Below, in pieces: positions 8,496 to 17,115 of a stretch of DNA of 64,000 nt. The translations under genes were made by a program, and so were the position numbers. The stretch covers positions 62,001 through 126,000 of the forward strand of contig NZ_BMSK01000007.1 in NCBI RefSeq assembly GCF_014649115.1. The letters are read 5' to 3'. Source of the stretch: Streptomyces eurythermus (GTDB lineage: Bacteria; Actinomycetota; Actinomycetes; Streptomycetales; Streptomycetaceae). Numbering within the stretch: position 1 is the first letter of the stretch; each line of letters opens with the position of its first letter. The notes under the pieces are model-generated. The model did no database searches, was not told the origin of the DNA, and saw only the letters and a list, made by a program, of their open reading frames with translations.

Positions 8496-9458
8496 TCAGT
8501 CCGGCAGCAGCACGAGGGAACCGGTCGTGGCGCGGGACTCGATCGCCCGGTGGGCCTGCTCCGCCTCGGACAGGGCGTAGGTACCGCCGAACCGTACGCG
8601 CAGTACGTTGCCGGACAGCGCGCCGAAGACCTCGTTCGCGCGCCACAGCACCTCGGCGCGGGTCCGGACGAAGTGCGGCAGCACCGGCCGGGTCACCAGC
8701 AGCGAACCCAGTTCGGCCAGACGTTGCAGATCGAACGGGGGCACCCGGCCGCTCGCGGATCCGAACAGCGCGAGGGTGCCGCGCGGCCGGAGCGAGGCGA
8801 GGCTCGCCTCGAAGGTGGCCGCGCCGACACCGTCGTAGACGGCGTGGACACCCTCCCCGTCCGTCAGTTCCCGGACCTGACCGGCGAGATCGTCGCCGTA
8901 ACGCAGCACGTGCCAGGCCCCGGCCTCCCGGGCGAGCTTCTCCTTCTCGTCGGTGGACACGGTGGTGATCACCTTGGCGCCGCGCGCCGCGGCCCATTGC
9001 ACCAGGAGCTGGCCCATACCGCCGGCCCCCGCGTGGATCAGGACCGGCTCCTCCGGCGCCGGCCGGTACACCGACTCCAGGAGGTAGTGCGCGGTCATGC
9101 CCTGCAACAGCGCGCCACCGGCGACCTGCCAGTCGATCCCGTCGGGCACCGGCACGCACTGGTCGGCGGGGACGGCCACGAGCTCGGCGTAGCTGGACCT
9201 GCCGTACGCCCAGGCCACCCGGTCCCCGACGGCGACCTCGGCCCCCTCGCCCACCGCCACGACCTCGCCCGCTCCTTCGAGGCCCGGAATGGGCAGTTCG
9301 GCGGGATACTCCCCCCTGCGCACGTAGACGTCGCGGTAGTTCACACCGATCGCCCTGGTCCGCACCAGCACCTCACCCGGCCCGGCGACCGGGTCCGGCA
9401 TCCGGCGGTACCGCAGCGCGTCCGGGCCGCCGGGCTCGGTCACCACTATCGCGTGCAC
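8496..9458 (-). CDS. Zinc-free medium-chain dehydrogenase, quinone oxidoreductase type
   Basis: A 320-residue NADPH-dependent oxidoreductase of the QOR branch of the MDR superfamily. The N-terminal GroES-like domain (GVNYRDVYVRRGEY, near residues 48-61) lacks the catalytic zinc cysteines, and the Rossmann domain contains HAGAGGMGQLLVQ near residue 145. Members reduce quinones or alpha,beta-unsaturated carbonyls. The GTG at 9458 follows GGGAG at suitable spacing; the longer frame upstream is Arg-rich and lacks a site. It is the last gene of the leftward block, 58 bp after malate synthase with no hairpin between, so it is probably co-transcribed with it. Confidence 0.88.
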   Translation of the reverse strand: MHAIVVTEPGGPDALRYRRMPDPVAGPGEVLVRTRAIGVNYRDVYVRRGEYPAELPIPGLEGAGEVVAVGEGAEVAVGDRVAWAYGRSSYAELVAVPADQCVPVPDGIDWQVAGGALLQGMTAHYLLESVYRPAPEEPVLIHAGAGGMGQLLVQWAAARGAKVITTVSTDEKEKLAREAGAWHVLRYGDDLAGQVRELTDGEGVHAVYDGVGAATFEASLASLRPRGTLALFGSASGRVPPFDLQRLAELGSLLVTRPVLPHFVRTRAEVLWRANEVFGALSGNVLRVRFGGTYALSEAEQAHRAIESRATTGSLVLLPD

Positions 9459-9469
9459 GAGGTCTCCCT

Positions 9470-9514
9470 TTCTCGTTCCCGTCGGTTCGACCGTTCTCGT
9501 TCCCGGTTCGACCG
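9470..9514. repeat. Short tandem duplication between malate synthase and oxidoreductase genes
   Basis: TTCTCGTTCCCG..GGTTCGACCG occurs twice in tandem (9470-9493 and 9494-9514; the second copy lacks three bases), filling most of the 58-bp spacer. Its role is unknown. Confidence 0.6.
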
Positions 9515-9516
9515 CA

Positions 9517-11658
9517 TCACGCCGTCCGGGCCTTGTGCGCGCGGCGGAACCGGTACAGCACCGGTTCGGTGTAGCCGTTCGGCGCCGTCGCACCCCGCGT
9601 GATCAGTTCGCGGGCCGCCTGCCACGCGAGGGAGGATTCCCCCGCGGACAGCAGCGGCCGGTAGCCCGGCTCGTCGCGGAGGCGGTCGTCCAGGACCGCC
9701 GCCGTCCGGCGCAGGCCGTCGTCCACGTCCTGTGCGGTGATCACGTCGTGGAGCAGCCAGTTCGCCAGCATCTGGGTCGACATCCGCAGGGTGGCGCGGT
9801 CCTCGAGGACGACGACACCGTCGAGGGCGGGCATCGGGGAACTGGCGACGGCGCGCTCGATCCAGCGCACCGCGTAGCCGAGGACGGTGTAGCAGTGGGC
9901 GTCCAGCTCCGTCCGCAGATCAGTGACGGTTCCGGCGACCGGCGGACGCAGGAGCTCCTCCAAAGAGTGGCGCGGTCCGGCCGCCGCGATCTCGCGCTGC
10001 ACGCCCGCGATGTCCACCTGGTGGTAGTGCACGGCGTGCAGCGTCGCGGCGACGGCGGTCGGCACCCAGGTCATCCCCGCGCCCAGGGAGAGCTGGCCGC
10101 TCTTGGACTCGAACAGGTCGCGCATCCGGCCGGGCGTGGGCCACATGCCCAGCCCGATCAGACCGCGGTCCTGAAGGCCGGCGGCGAGGCAGGTGTCGAC
10201 GTGCCACCGCTCGTACGCCTGCTGCCAGGTCTGGGTCCTCATGGCGGCCTTGCGCACCACGGGCCCGGCCGCCATCGAGGTGCGGATCTCGTCGCCGGTC
10301 CGGTCGAGCAGGCCGTTGTTGGTGGAGACGACCCGATGCCGGACCGCCTTCAGGCACGCCGCCAGGTTGACGGTGGTGCGCCGCTCCTCGTCCAGCAGCC
10401 CCAGTTTCACCGTGTGCTCCGGGAGCCCGAGCAGGCACTCCACGCGGCCGAACAGCTCGTCGACGAAGGCGAACTCGTCCGGCCCGTGCAGTTTCGGCAC
10501 CGCCAGATACACCGCGCCGGCCCGGGAGTTCACCCGGGAGGTGTCGCCCCGCAGGTCGTGCAGCGCCGCGAGGGTGGTGATCACGGCGTCCACGATGACC
10601 TCGGGCACCTCGGCGCCCTCGGGGTCGAGGATCGCGTCCGTGGTCATCAGCGGCCCCACGATCCGGGCGAACAGCAGGGCCCGCCCGGGGAGCGACAGGT
10701 GGCCGCCGTCCGGGGCGGTGTACCGGCGGTCGGGGTTCATGCCGCCGCCGTCCGGCGCCGTGTAGCTGCCGCGCATCAGACGCAACCAGGCGCGGTGGAC
10801 CTCGATCTTGTCCGTGACGTCCACGGCGGCGACACAGTCCTCGAAGTCCATGATCGTGGTGATCCCGGATTCGGGGACCACGTCCTGGATGCCGGCCGCG
10901 TCGAGCCGGCCGAACTCGCCGTCCGGGTCGAACTCGATCTCCACGTGCAGGTGGTGATGTTCGATCAGCACGGCCGACGGCCGCGCGGGATCACCGCGGA
11001 ATCCGGCCAGCCGCGCCGTGGGGGCCAGTGTGCCGGACGTGCCGTCGGACAACTCCACGCGCAGTACGCCGTCCACGACCTGATAACCCGTCGCATCCGC
11101 GTGCGAGCCCTTGTCGAGCGGCGCCATCACGTCGAGGAGGCCGCGCGCGAAGTCGATGACGGCCTTGCGGCGTTCGGCGGCGTCTCCCGGGGGGATCACG
11201 TCGGTGTCGTACAGGGCGCGGTACAGCGACCCCCACCGGGCATTGACCCCCTCGATCGCGAAGTCCTCGTCCACCACCGGCACCAGCAGCTGCGGGCCGG
11301 CGATCCGAGTGATCTCCGCGTCCGTTCCGGCGGTGTCCACGGTGAACGGCTCGGGCGTCGCGGCCAGGTAGCCGATCTCGGTCAGATACCGGCGGTACGC
11401 GTCCGCGTCGAAGTCCTCGCCGCGGTGCTCGGTGTGCCAGGCGTCCAGGCTGTCCTGCAGTTCGCGGCGGCGGGCCAGCAACGCGCGATCGCGCGGCGCG
11501 AGGTCGGCGATCAGCCGCTCGAACCCCGCCCAGAACTCCCCGGCGGCCACGCCGGTGCCGGGGAGGGCCTCCAGCTCCACGAAATCCCGGAACGCGCGCG
11601 CGACCCGCAGGGACCCGATCCGGACCCGTGCGTCCGCGGCGACGTCAGCGATGCTCAT
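9517..11658 (-). CDS. glcB: Malate synthase G
   Basis: A 713-residue monomeric malate synthase, which condenses acetyl-CoA with glyoxylate to give malate. Recognised from full-length G-type features: FAIEGVNARWGSLYRALYDT near residue 115, TTIMDFEDCVAAVD near 262, and the C-terminal region GLGMWPTPGRM and KSGQLSLGAGMTWVPT. Length matches the family (about 720). Its start overlaps the BacA-like gene by 14 bp, so it is translationally coupled to the HmaS/Hmo genes and not to the glyoxylate-carboligase block 7 kb away. That placement is odd for a glyoxylate-cycle enzyme; it may condense acetyl-CoA with the arylglyoxylate made by Hmo, or simply remove glyoxylate. The family call is secure, the substrate is not. 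Confidence 0.92.
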   Translation of the reverse strand: MSIADVAADARVRIGSLRVARAFRDFVELEALPGTGVAAGEFWAGFERLIADLAPRDRALLARRRELQDSLDAWHTEHRGEDFDADAYRRYLTEIGYLAATPEPFTVDTAGTDAEITRIAGPQLLVPVVDEDFAIEGVNARWGSLYRALYDTDVIPPGDAAERRKAVIDFARGLLDVMAPLDKGSHADATGYQVVDGVLRVELSDGTSGTLAPTARLAGFRGDPARPSAVLIEHHHLHVEIEFDPDGEFGRLDAAGIQDVVPESGITTIMDFEDCVAAVDVTDKIEVHRAWLRLMRGSYTAPDGGGMNPDRRYTAPDGGHLSLPGRALLFARIVGPLMTTDAILDPEGAEVPEVIVDAVITTLAALHDLRGDTSRVNSRAGAVYLAVPKLHGPDEFAFVDELFGRVECLLGLPEHTVKLGLLDEERRTTVNLAACLKAVRHRVVSTNNGLLDRTGDEIRTSMAAGPVVRKAAMRTQTWQQAYERWHVDTCLAAGLQDRGLIGLGMWPTPGRMRDLFESKSGQLSLGAGMTWVPTAVAATLHAVHYHQVDIAGVQREIAAAGPRHSLEELLRPPVAGTVTDLRTELDAHCYTVLGYAVRWIERAVASSPMPALDGVVVLEDRATLRMSTQMLANWLLHDVITAQDVDDGLRRTAAVLDDRLRDEPGYRPLLSAGESSLAWQAARELITRGATAPNGYTEPVLYRFRRAHKARTA

Positions 11659-12190
11659 ACAGGCACCACACCATCGACGCCTCCAATTTCTTCAAGATCT
11701 TCAGGTTCTCGATGGACTCGACGACGTCCACCGATCCGATGCAGGCATCGACGACCTGCTCGCTCACCAGCCGCGCGGCCTCCGGCTTCGCCCGCACCGT
11801 CGAGACCTCCACGCCGGCCGGCATGTGCTCGCGCACGAACTGCAGGGTGGCCGGGTGTGCCGCCGCCGTGCGGATGTCCGCCAGTCCGCCGGAGAAGTCC
11901 GAGTGGACCGCGACGCACATGGGCTTGGTCGGTGACTCCCAGACCCCGACCATCGTCATCGACCGCAGCTTGCTGAAATGAAGGTCGACCCAGGAGTCGA
12001 CCACCGCTCCGTCGCGCATGTCCAGATAGCCGGCGGCGACCAGCGCCTTGCCGCCGTGTGTCTCACAGTTGTCGATGGCGGCACGGAAGGAGGGGAAGAG
12101 TTCGATGTTCTCGCCCCCGATGCGGAGGGCCTCCGCGTGCGCGTCCGTCCCCGACGGACCGAGCGTCTTGATGACGTCCTGCTTCACCAT
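11645..12190 (-). CDS. BacA-like protein of the prephenate dehydratase/decarboxylase fold
   Basis: A 181-residue protein beginning MVKQDVIKTLGPSGTDAHAE; TLGPxGT is the opening signature of the prephenate dehydratase catalytic domain. The C-terminal half (HPATLQF, then ending ASMVWCLYEHR) aligns by eye with BacA, the bacilysin prephenate decarboxylase, as I recall that sequence. The dehydratase motifs PIENS and TTRF are not visible, so phenylpyruvate formation by ordinary dehydratase chemistry is doubtful. It overlaps hmo by 7 bp and glcB by 14 bp. Likely role: converting prephenate to an arylpyruvate or dihydro-arylpyruvate precursor for the HmaS-like enzyme. It could also be a regulatory or binding derivative of the fold. 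Confidence 0.6.
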   Translation of the reverse strand: MVKQDVIKTLGPSGTDAHAEALRIGGENIELFPSFRAAIDNCETHGGKALVAAGYLDMRDGAVVDSWVDLHFSKLRSMTMVGVWESPTKPMCVAVHSDFSGGLADIRTAAAHPATLQFVREHMPAGVEVSTVRAKPEAARLVSEQVVDACIGSVDVVESIENLKILKKLEASMVWCLYEHR

Positions 12191-13323
12191 GATGCAGTCC
12201 CCGTACTGCTGGAAGCGTTCGATTCGTAGGTTTTCAGGTGGGCGGCCTCGCCGACGGTACGGCAGCCGGACAGGGCGAGATCCGTCTCCAGTTCCTCGCG
12301 CAGCAGCGACAGCACCGCCTCGACGCCCGACTCGCCGCCGACGGCGAGCCCGTAGAGGACCGGCCGCCCCAGCAGGACGCCGTCGGCGCCGCGCGCCAGG
12401 GCCTTGAGTACGTCCGTGCCCGAGCGGATACCGCCGTCGACGAGCAGTTCCACCGTGTCGCCGACGGCGTCCCGGATCTCCGGCAGCACCGTGAGCGCGG
12501 GCACGGCTCCGTCGAGCTGACGCCCGCCGTGGTTGGAGACCACCAGCGCGTCCACGCCGGAGCGCACCGCCCTGACGGCGTCCTCGCGCGTCAGGATGCC
12601 CTTCACGACGAGCGGCAGCCGGGTGCGCGCCCGCAGCCACTCGATGTCGCCCCACGCCAGTGAGGGGTCGAACATCTCGGTGGTGTGTGTGGCGACGGCC
12701 GAGCCCGCGCCCGAGGCCCGTTGCGCTCCGGTCGCGGCCTCGCCGCGCAAGTGGGCGGCGTAGACGTCGGGCGGCAGCGCGAAGCCGTTGCGGTGGTCTT
12801 TGAGGCGACGGCCCAGCCGGGGCACGTCGACGGTGAGCATGAGCGCCTGGCAGCCCGCGGCCTCGGCCCGGCCGACCAGTTCGGCGGTGGCGCCCCGGTC
12901 CCGCAGCCAGTACAGCTGGAACCACAGGTCGGCACCCGACTCGGCGATGCGTTCCACCGGTGTCCCGCTGAGCATCGCCACGGTGAAGGGCACGCCCGCC
13001 GTCTTCGCCGCGCGTGCGGTGGCCGACTCGCTGTGCGGGTGGACCAGCCCGTGGTAGGCCATCGGCGCGATGGCCACCGGCAGGCTCGCCTCGGTGCCGA
13101 CCAGGCGGGACGCGGTCGACACGTGCGACACGTCCCGCAGCATCCGCGGGGCCACGTACAGGTTGTCGAAGGCGCGCCGGTTCGCCGCCACGCTCAGTTC
13201 GGCACCGCTGCCGCCGGAGACGAAGTCCCAGGCGCCGGGCGGTGTCACGGCGCGGGCCGCGTCGGCGAAATCGGCCACGGAGTGCGGCGGGCTCGGTTGC
13301 CCGGCCTCCACCACGTCCGTCAC
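12184..13323 (-). CDS. hmo: FMN-dependent 4-hydroxymandelate oxidase-like enzyme
   Basis: A 379-residue alpha-hydroxyacid oxidase, predicted to oxidise (S)-mandelate or 4-hydroxymandelate to the arylglyoxylate. Active-site elements follow glycolate oxidase: FQLYW (Tyr138), TVDVPRLGRR (Arg169), VVKGIL (Lys241) and SNHGGRQLD with base His265 and Arg268; DGGIRSG binds FMN phosphate. The stretches PRMLRDVSHVST and GRRLKDHRNGFALP resemble Hmo of glycopeptide clusters more than lactate oxidases. The GTG start overlaps the hmaS stop by 4 bp and follows GGAGGAG. Pairing with an HmaS-like gene makes mandelate-type substrates much more likely than lactate or glycolate. Confidence 0.85.
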   Translation of the reverse strand: MTDVVEAGQPSPPHSVADFADAARAVTPPGAWDFVSGGSGAELSVAANRRAFDNLYVAPRMLRDVSHVSTASRLVGTEASLPVAIAPMAYHGLVHPHSESATARAAKTAGVPFTVAMLSGTPVERIAESGADLWFQLYWLRDRGATAELVGRAEAAGCQALMLTVDVPRLGRRLKDHRNGFALPPDVYAAHLRGEAATGAQRASGAGSAVATHTTEMFDPSLAWGDIEWLRARTRLPLVVKGILTREDAVRAVRSGVDALVVSNHGGRQLDGAVPALTVLPEIRDAVGDTVELLVDGGIRSGTDVLKALARGADGVLLGRPVLYGLAVGGESGVEAVLSLLREELETDLALSGCRTVGEAAHLKTYESNASSSTGTASW

Positions 13324-14396
13324 CGCTCCTCCCGCTGGTCCCGTTCCGCCTTCCTGGCCTCGAACAACGCCTTGACGTTGCCCTTGCCGAAGGTCTCGGC
13401 ACCGAACCGCTCGATCACCTCGAAGAAGAAGGTCTTCCGCGGATGCGTCGAGTAGGTGAAGATCTGGAACAGCTCGCCGCCGTGGTCCCGGTCGGCGAGG
13501 ATGCCCAGTTCGCGCAGCTGCTCGACCTCGTGGCGCTTCACACCGCCGAGGCGGTCGGGCAGCATGTCGTAGTAGGCGCCCGGAGTGTCGAGGAATCGCA
13601 CCCCGCGCCCGCGCAGGTTCTGGACGGCCGTCACGATGTCCGCGCAGCCGAACGCGATGTGCTCGATCCCGGGCCCGGCGTTCTTCTGCACGAACTCCGC
13701 GATGAAGTCCATGGCCTGTCCGGGCTTCGCGGCGGACTCCACGATGGTGAACGTGATGTCGCCCGCGGCGTTGCGCACGACCTTGGAGTCCATGCCCTGA
13801 CCGCCGACCATGGTCCGGTCCTCGAAGATCACCGAGAAACCCAGGACGGATTCGTAGAACTTCACCGCGTTGCTCAGGTCGCCGGCGCCGACGAGGTAGG
13901 CGAAGTGGTCGAGGACGCCGAACTCCACGGGCGCCTGCGGCGCGGACTCCGGTGCCGGCACGATGCCCGGCGGCAGCTGCCCGGGCTCGGCGTCGTCCGG
14001 GCGCTCGACCAGACCGTGCCGGACGTCGCCGAACGCGCCGAAGCCGGCGACCAGCACACCGGCGCGCTCGACCGGCTCGAGCACGGCTTGGGCACCGTTG
14101 GCGACGGCCTCCTCGAAGGCCGCACGGACCGACGGCGTGCGCAGCCAGATGCTGGCCACGCCGTCACCATGGGCGCGGACCCATGCGGACACCGGGGAAC
14201 TCTCGGTCAGCCCCTGGGTGAGCAGGAGGACGCTGTCCCCTTGCCTCAACGCGATCGAGCGGTGGGACCGGATGCTCTCGCTCGACGTTCCCGCTATCTG
14301 GAAGGCGTATTTGGACACGAGATCCTGGGCGGTCGCGTCAGCGTCTTCGACATAGAACTCGACGTGATCCAGCCGAGCATCACGCAACACATGCAT
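13320..14396 (-). CDS. hmaS: 4-Hydroxymandelate synthase-like non-haem iron dioxygenase
   Basis: A 358-residue enzyme of the HPPD/HmaS family, which uses the arylpyruvate side chain as co-substrate. HmaS hydroxylates the benzylic carbon to give mandelates; HPPD makes homogentisate. Iron ligands are visible as LDHFAY (His164), IEHIAF (His246) and FFFEVIER (Glu326). The N-terminal segment KYAFQIAGTS..HRSIALRQG matches HmaS as I recall it, and the length fits HmaS (about 357) better than bacterial HPPD (about 380). GGAGAG precedes the ATG. It leads a translationally coupled series with hmo, the BacA-like gene and glcB. HPPD activity cannot be excluded from sequence alone, but the adjacent Hmo argues for mandelate formation. 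Confidence 0.83.
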   Translation of the reverse strand: MHVLRDARLDHVEFYVEDADATAQDLVSKYAFQIAGTSSESIRSHRSIALRQGDSVLLLTQGLTESSPVSAWVRAHGDGVASIWLRTPSVRAAFEEAVANGAQAVLEPVERAGVLVAGFGAFGDVRHGLVERPDDAEPGQLPPGIVPAPESAPQAPVEFGVLDHFAYLVGAGDLSNAVKFYESVLGFSVIFEDRTMVGGQGMDSKVVRNAAGDITFTIVESAAKPGQAMDFIAEFVQKNAGPGIEHIAFGCADIVTAVQNLRGRGVRFLDTPGAYYDMLPDRLGGVKRHEVEQLRELGILADRDHGGELFQIFTYSTHPRKTFFFEVIERFGAETFGKGNVKALFEARKAERDQREER

Positions 14397-14814
14397 GGCA
14401 GCTCTCCAAACGCTTTGAAGTGACCGAAATCAGACGTGGGGATTAGGCCGAGAGATCCCCCAGAACGCTCTGACCTGCGGCTGACACACTCCATTGGCAA
14501 GTGCGGCTCGCTCGACTCGAACTTACAGTCCCCTCGGGCGGCTCGGCAACGGTCGCATTCTGTGACACGGCAAAAGATGAAGATTAAATCTATGTTTCAG
14601 TGCACACCCGATGTGCGCTGAGCAGGCAATACTGAATCGCCGATTGCAATTCTTGCGAATCTGACGCTCGGCTTCCTGTGGATTCCACGAACTTTTCCAC
14701 GGCCCGTCTTGACGGCGCGAAATGCGTGAAAGAGGATCGAGTCTCTTTTGTCCTGAACAGTCACATATTGACGGGGTGTGAAGGGCGGCGACGTCATACC
14801 CTGCGCGAATAACA
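14397..14814 (-). promoter_or_regulatory. A+T-richer leader/promoter region of the hmaS operon
   Basis: This gene-free stretch between hmaS and the upstream terminator is visibly poorer in G+C than its surroundings, especially 14570-14790. It holds an inverted repeat AAAGAG-N8-CTCTTT (14729-14748) and a small hairpin GCACA-N5-TGTGC (14602-14616). No confident -35/-10 pair could be fixed. It should carry the operon promoter, because a terminator closes the transcript coming from the MFS gene. Confidence 0.5.
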
Positions 14815-14847
14815 GAACCCCTTGTCCGCAGAACGGACAAGGGGTTC
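14815..14847 (-). terminator. Terminator of the dehydrogenase-MFS transcript
   Basis: A 14-bp perfect stem (14815-14828 with 14834-14847, loop 5) reading AAGGGGTTC then TGTTATT on the minus strand lies 14 bp after the MFS stop codon. The T-rich tail suits an intrinsic terminator. Confidence 0.8.
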
Positions 14848-14860
14848 GGTCAGAAAGGCG

Positions 14861-16051
14861 TCATCGCGGGAGCGGCGCGGGCACCACGCGATCCGCCGAG
14901 TCGGCCGTCTCGGGGACGGTCCGCCGCACGGAGAGCAGTGATACGCAGGCGACCAGCGCGGACAGGACCGGAACGGCCACCGGTCCCCCCGTCGACAGGG
15001 CGAGGCCGCCGACGGCGCCGCCGACGGCGACACCCAGGAACTGCACGGAGAAGTGCAGCCCCAGCGCCTGGGACCGCTGCGAGGGAGCCAGGGCGGCGAT
15101 CCGGGTCTGCTGGGCGACTCCACCGCAGCACCAGAAGGCACCCAGGCAGAACAGCACCGGGAACGCGACGATCTCCGCCACGGCGCGGGGATGCGTGGCC
15201 GCGCCGACGGCGACGGTCGCGAGGAGCAGCGCCATCAGCGTGAGAGCCACCCGCAGCACCCGCGCCACCGGCACCTTGACGAGGATCCTGCCGATCGCGC
15301 GCCCGGCCAGGAAGGCTCCCGCACCGAAGACGATCATCAGCGCCGCGACACCCTGGCTCCCCATCCCGGTCGCCCGCTCGACGATCGGCGCGAGATACGT
15401 GTAGGTGCAGTACGCGGCGAGGAAGACCCCGAAGGTGGTCAGCAGGCTCCACCGGACGGCCGGGCTGCGCAGCAGTTCGGCCCGGCCGCTGCCGGCCGGA
15501 GCCACCGGCACCGTCGGCAGCAGGACCGCCAGCATCAGCGCGGTCGTCAGCGCCAGCGCCGTGACGAACAGGAACGTGCCCCGCCAGCCGAGCAGTCCGC
15601 CGATCAAGGTGCCGATCGGCGCGCCCAGAGTGAGCGCCAGCGCGTTGCCGGTGGCGGTGACCGCGATCGCTTTCGGCATGTCCTGCGGACGGCTGAGCGC
15701 GGCTGCCGCCGCGGCCGCCGGCGCGACGAGCAGGGCCGCGCTCGCCGCGGCCAGCACCCGCGCCAGGGCGAGCACGGCATAGTCGGGCGCGCCCGCCGCG
15801 AGGGCGTTGCTGAGCGCGAAGGCCAGCATGGCCCCGATCAGCACCGGCTTCGGCGGCACCCTCCGGAACGCGCCGATCAGCGGCGGCCCGGCCAGGGCGT
15901 AGACCAGCGCGAAGACCGTGACCAGCTGTCCGCACACCGAGACGGACACGTGCATGGAGTGCGCGACCGCCGGCAGCACACCGGCGATGACATAGCCCTC
16001 GGTGCCGACGGTGAAGGTGGCCAGCGCCAGCACGTAGACCCGGGGGTTCAC
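14861..16051 (-). CDS. MFS transporter, DHA1-type exporter
   Basis: A 396-residue inner-membrane protein with about 12 hydrophobic segments. The start MNPRVYVLALATFTVGTEGY and the loop after TM2-3 (GAFRRVPPKPVLIG) are typical of the DHA1 drug:proton antiporters related to chloramphenicol/arabinose efflux proteins. Its GTG start overlaps the upstream dehydrogenase stop by 4 bp, so both are made from one transcript. A terminator follows directly. Together with the dehydrogenase this suggests export of the amino acid or other product of the locus; the substrate is not readable. Confidence 0.85.
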   Translation of the reverse strand: MNPRVYVLALATFTVGTEGYVIAGVLPAVAHSMHVSVSVCGQLVTVFALVYALAGPPLIGAFRRVPPKPVLIGAMLAFALSNALAAGAPDYAVLALARVLAAASAALLVAPAAAAAAALSRPQDMPKAIAVTATGNALALTLGAPIGTLIGGLLGWRGTFLFVTALALTTALMLAVLLPTVPVAPAGSGRAELLRSPAVRWSLLTTFGVFLAAYCTYTYLAPIVERATGMGSQGVAALMIVFGAGAFLAGRAIGRILVKVPVARVLRVALTLMALLLATVAVGAATHPRAVAEIVAFPVLFCLGAFWCCGGVAQQTRIAALAPSQRSQALGLHFSVQFLGVAVGGAVGGLALSTGGPVAVPVLSALVACVSLLSVRRTVPETADSADRVVPAPLPR

Positions 16052-17115
16052 GCCGGCCCCGGTGCGGTGGGGACCGGCGCGGCCAGCCGCCGGCGGGCGA
16101 GGTCGTCGGCGGCCCGCGCCGTCGTGATCCCCCTGCGCGCGGCCGTCTCGAACAGGCCGGTCAGGGTGTCGGTGATGGACTCGATGCGCTGGACCGCCTT
16201 CTCCGGTCCGTCGCCGAGGACTTCGCGCGCGACCGCGTTGACGACACCGCCGGCGTTGGCGATGTAGTCGGGGGCCCAGAGGATGTCGCGCTCCCGCAGC
16301 AACTCCGCCACGCCGGGGTCGGCCAGCTGGTTGTTGGCCGCGCCCGCCACCGCGCGGCAGCGCAGCCGCGCCACCAGATCCCGGGTCAGCAGGCCGCCGA
16401 GCGCGGCGGGGACGAGTACGTCCACCTCGGCGGTGGCCGCCGCGTCGGGTTCGGTGAACACCGCGCCCAGTTCCGCGCCGAGCGAGCGCTTCGCCGGGTC
16501 GACATCGCTCAGGACCAGGTCGGCTCCCGCTTCCGCCAGCTGCCGGGCGATCTGCTCCCCGACGTGTCCCAGGCCGATCACCGCGAATCTCCTGCCCGCC
16601 AGGGCCGGTGAGCCGAACAGCGCCAGACAGGTCGAGCGCAGCGCGGCGACGACGCCGAGGGCCGTGAACGGCGAGGGGTCACCGCTCCCGCCGGCGGACT
16701 CCGGCCGGCAGAACACGTACTCGGTCCGTTCGCCGATGACCGCCATGTCGGCCGGTCCGGTGCCCGCGTCGGGGCCGGTCACGTAGGAGCCGCCGAGCTC
16801 CGCCACGATGTCGCCGACGTCGTGCAGCGCCGCGCGCCGTTCGTCCGCGGTGACGCGCCGCCCGGGAGGAAGGACCACGACCGTCTTGCCGCCGCCGTTG
16901 GGCAGTCCGGCGGCGGCGCACTTGCGCGTCATGCCCTCCGACAGGCGCAGCGCGTCGCGCAGACCGTCCTCCCAGCTGTCGTACGCCCACATCCGGCAGC
17001 CGCCGACCGCACGGCCGAGAGCGGTGGAGTGCACTGCGACGACGATCGGCAGCCCGCTTCGCCGCCCGCGTCGTATCACGACCGATTCATGACCGAACTC
17101 CATCGGAGTCTCCAC
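16048..17115 (-). CDS. Leu/Phe/Val-type amino-acid dehydrogenase
   Basis: A 355-residue NAD(P)-dependent oxidative deaminase/reductive aminase of the Glu/Leu/Phe/Val dehydrogenase superfamily. Catalytic lysines are in GMTRKCAAAGLP (Lys65) and NGGGKTVV (Lys77), with the general-base aspartate in TGPDAGTG (Asp116). The Rossmann motif is VIGLGHVGEQIA, followed by LSDVD, whose acid favours NAD. The conserved GAANNQLAD is present. The start is GTG at 17115 after GGAGG; ATG at 17103 is an alternative. It heads a transcript with the exporter gene and diverges from a PucR-type regulator. In this setting it could reductively aminate an arylglyoxylate or arylpyruvate, replacing the HpgT aminotransferase; valine/leucine catabolism is the conservative alternative. 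Confidence 0.88.
   Translation of the reverse strand: METPMEFGHESVVIRRGRRSGLPIVVAVHSTALGRAVGGCRMWAYDSWEDGLRDALRLSEGMTRKCAAAGLPNGGGKTVVVLPPGRRVTADERRAALHDVGDIVAELGGSYVTGPDAGTGPADMAVIGERTEYVFCRPESAGGSGDPSPFTALGVVAALRSTCLALFGSPALAGRRFAVIGLGHVGEQIARQLAEAGADLVLSDVDPAKRSLGAELGAVFTEPDAAATAEVDVLVPAALGGLLTRDLVARLRCRAVAGAANNQLADPGVAELLRERDILWAPDYIANAGGVVNAVAREVLGDGPEKAVQRIESITDTLTGLFETAARRGITTARAADDLARRRLAAPVPTAPGPA

Noticed and set aside
13320..14396. Ordinary 4-hydroxyphenylpyruvate dioxygenase of tyrosine catabolism
   Set aside because: Not excluded by iron ligands, but the length, N-terminal motifs and adjacent Hmo-like gene fit HmaS better, and no homogentisate-pathway genes are present.
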